Translations under genes and position numbers: made by a program
Source of the DNA: Caldifarciminota bacterium
GTDB lineage: Bacteria; Hydrothermota; Tepidihabitantia; Tepidihabitantales; CAIPLT01
Reading direction: 5' to 3'
DNA length: 7,539 nt
Assembly: GCA_025061975.1 (NCBI GenBank)
Contig: JANXBB010000087.1
Span: 1 to 7,539 of the forward strand
In this document: piece after piece, positions 6,845 through 7,539 of the stretch
Numbering within the stretch: position 1 is the first letter of the stretch
Layout of the letters: the number at the start of each line of letters is the position of its first letter
Notes under the pieces: generated by a model
The model's database searches: none
The model's input: the letters and a program-made list of their open reading frames with translations, nothing else
What the model was told of the DNA's origin: nothing

Positions 6845-7435
6845 TTATGATATTATTAATTTTGTAAGTTGCATTACCGCTCCGGAAAGAATGGGGATTA
6901 CTACATTATCGTTAACTTCGGTCGGTAATGCTTCAACAATTGTTGCAGTAATTGCCCCAATTAGGGCAACCTTAAATGATAAATTTATTCCGGGCAATTG
7001 AGGAATAAAATAAGCTAATAAGATACAGCTTATAAGACATGCTAAGGTTCCTTCAAGAGTTTTACGAAAGATTTTTTGATGCCCGAAACTCAATCCAATT
7101 AATGCGGCAACTGTATCACCGATTACTAAATAAAGTATTGCTAACATAAAAATTCCTCGGTCAGGAAATATTAAAATCGAAACAAAGGCAGCTAAAAGGA
7201 GATAGGTACCGCCGGTAAACGAATAATATTCCTTACGGCGGAGTAATTGTCCAAAAAGTAAAATAAATGGTCGTTGTACTGCTTGAATGTGGAGTCGGGT
7301 GTAATCAACTAATATGAAAATTGCAGTGACAATTCCTAAAATAATTATTGAATATGCTTTTGGTAATATATAGTAAAGACCCGGAATTAATATTGCAACT
7401 AGATGAACTAATTTTCGTGATACTTCAACTTTCAA
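6845..7435 (-). CDS. DGK1/VTE5/SEC59-family CTP-dependent lipid kinase
   Basis: The 196-residue integral membrane protein has about six hydrophobic segments. It looks like the dolichol kinase, phytol kinase and Dgk1 diacylglycerol kinase family, which phosphorylates lipid alcohols, usually from CTP. Landmarks are RKLVH (7-11), SFTGGTY (72-78), IGDTVAALIG (105-114), FGHQKI, RKTLEG (124-129) and EALPTEVNDNVVIP (168-181). The exact lipid cannot be told from sequence; undecaprenol, diacylglycerol or another prenol are candidates. The start is TTG at 7435. An in-frame TAA at 7439-7441 rules out any earlier start, and GGAGGT at 7444-7449 lies eight bases upstream. The TTG overlaps the upstream gene's TGA as TTGA, so translation is probably coupled. 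The chaperone gene follows 11 bases later. Confidence 0.87.
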   Translation of the reverse strand: MKVEVSRKLVHLVAILIPGLYYILPKAYSIIILGIVTAIFILVDYTRLHIQAVQRPFILLFGQLLRRKEYYSFTGGTYLLLAAFVSILIFPDRGIFMLAILYLVIGDTVAALIGLSFGHQKIFRKTLEGTLACLISCILLAYFIPQLPGINLSFKVALIGAITATIVEALPTEVNDNVVIPILSGAVMQLTKLIIS

Positions 7436-7539
7436 AACTTAACACCTCCACTTAATTTATGAATATTGCCCAATTTCGCATCAGTTAATTGAGAGCTGAA
7501 GCCGTAGTCGAAATAGAGGTATTTGTATATAAAGCCTAA
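7432..7539 (-). CDS. C-terminal end of a probable PorV/PorQ-like outer-membrane beta-barrel protein (partial)
   Basis: An open frame enters from beyond the right edge and ends at TGA (7432-7434), giving 35 residues. The peptide alternates polar and hydrophobic residues, contains FDYGFSSQ and LGNIHKLSGGVKF, and ends in Phe. This resembles the last strands of PorV/PorQ-type barrels (DYA...LGxTHRxSLxxxF), whose terminal aromatic residue is a BAM recognition signal. No signal peptide or earlier domain is visible because the gene is cut. Its stop overlaps the TTG of the lipid kinase by four bases and it contains that gene's ribosome binding site, both of which support real translation. The family assignment rests on a short tail and is tentative; the coding call itself is firmer. 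Confidence 0.6.
   Translation of the reverse strand, partial: LGFIYKYLYFDYGFSSQLTDAKLGNIHKLSGGVKF
7444..7449 (-). promoter_or_regulatory. Ribosome binding site deciding the TTG start of the lipid kinase
   Basis: GGAGGT on the minus strand, within GTGGAGGTG, is a near-perfect Shine-Dalgarno sequence eight bases before TTG at 7435. It lies inside the end of the upstream coding region. Together with the in-frame stop at 7439-7441 it fixes the non-ATG start. Confidence 0.8.

Overview
The window is AT-rich DNA (roughly one third G+C by eye) from a bacterium. It holds eight protein genes, two of them cut by the window edges, and three tRNA genes. A signal-peptide-bearing TPR/parvulin chaperone and the C-terminal end of what looks like a PorV/PorQ-type outer-membrane beta-barrel suggest a diderm envelope. 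The mix of genes resembles uncultured candidate-phylum genomes such as WOR-3/Stahlbacteria, but that placement is an impression from style and is not proven here.

Left part (1-1135), all on the minus strand. In transcription order it holds a sigma70-like promoter, tRNA-Ser(TGA), tRNA-Ser(GCT), a 132-residue cysteine-rich DUF2703-type protein, then the start of glutamyl-tRNA synthetase (gltX) behind its own promoter. About 350 bases without a recognisable gene follow (1136-1489), with one GC-richer patch.

Middle part (1490-4833), mostly plus strand. A promoter drives manC (mannose-1-phosphate guanylyltransferase) and rdgB (house-cleaning nucleoside triphosphate pyrophosphatase), joined by a 4-base GTGA overlap. 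tRNA-Leu(CAA) lies on the opposite strand just after rdgB. It shares a small intergenic region with a divergently transcribed gene for a probable lipoprotein carrying a transglutaminase-like domain with an intact Cys-His-Asp triad.

Right part (4839-7539), minus strand. This looks like an envelope operon. It holds the tail of a probable outer-membrane barrel protein, a DGK1/VTE5/SEC59-type CTP-dependent lipid kinase that starts with TTG inside a TTGA overlap, and a large exported chaperone with a TPR-like region and two parvulin-like domains. Both parvulin domains have lost the residues usually needed for prolyl isomerase activity.

Five promoters could be read. All have a TTGAxx -35 box and a 16-base spacer. 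Two of them would start transcription only a few bases before the start codon, which points to near-leaderless mRNAs. No mobile element, CRISPR array or clear defence system was found.
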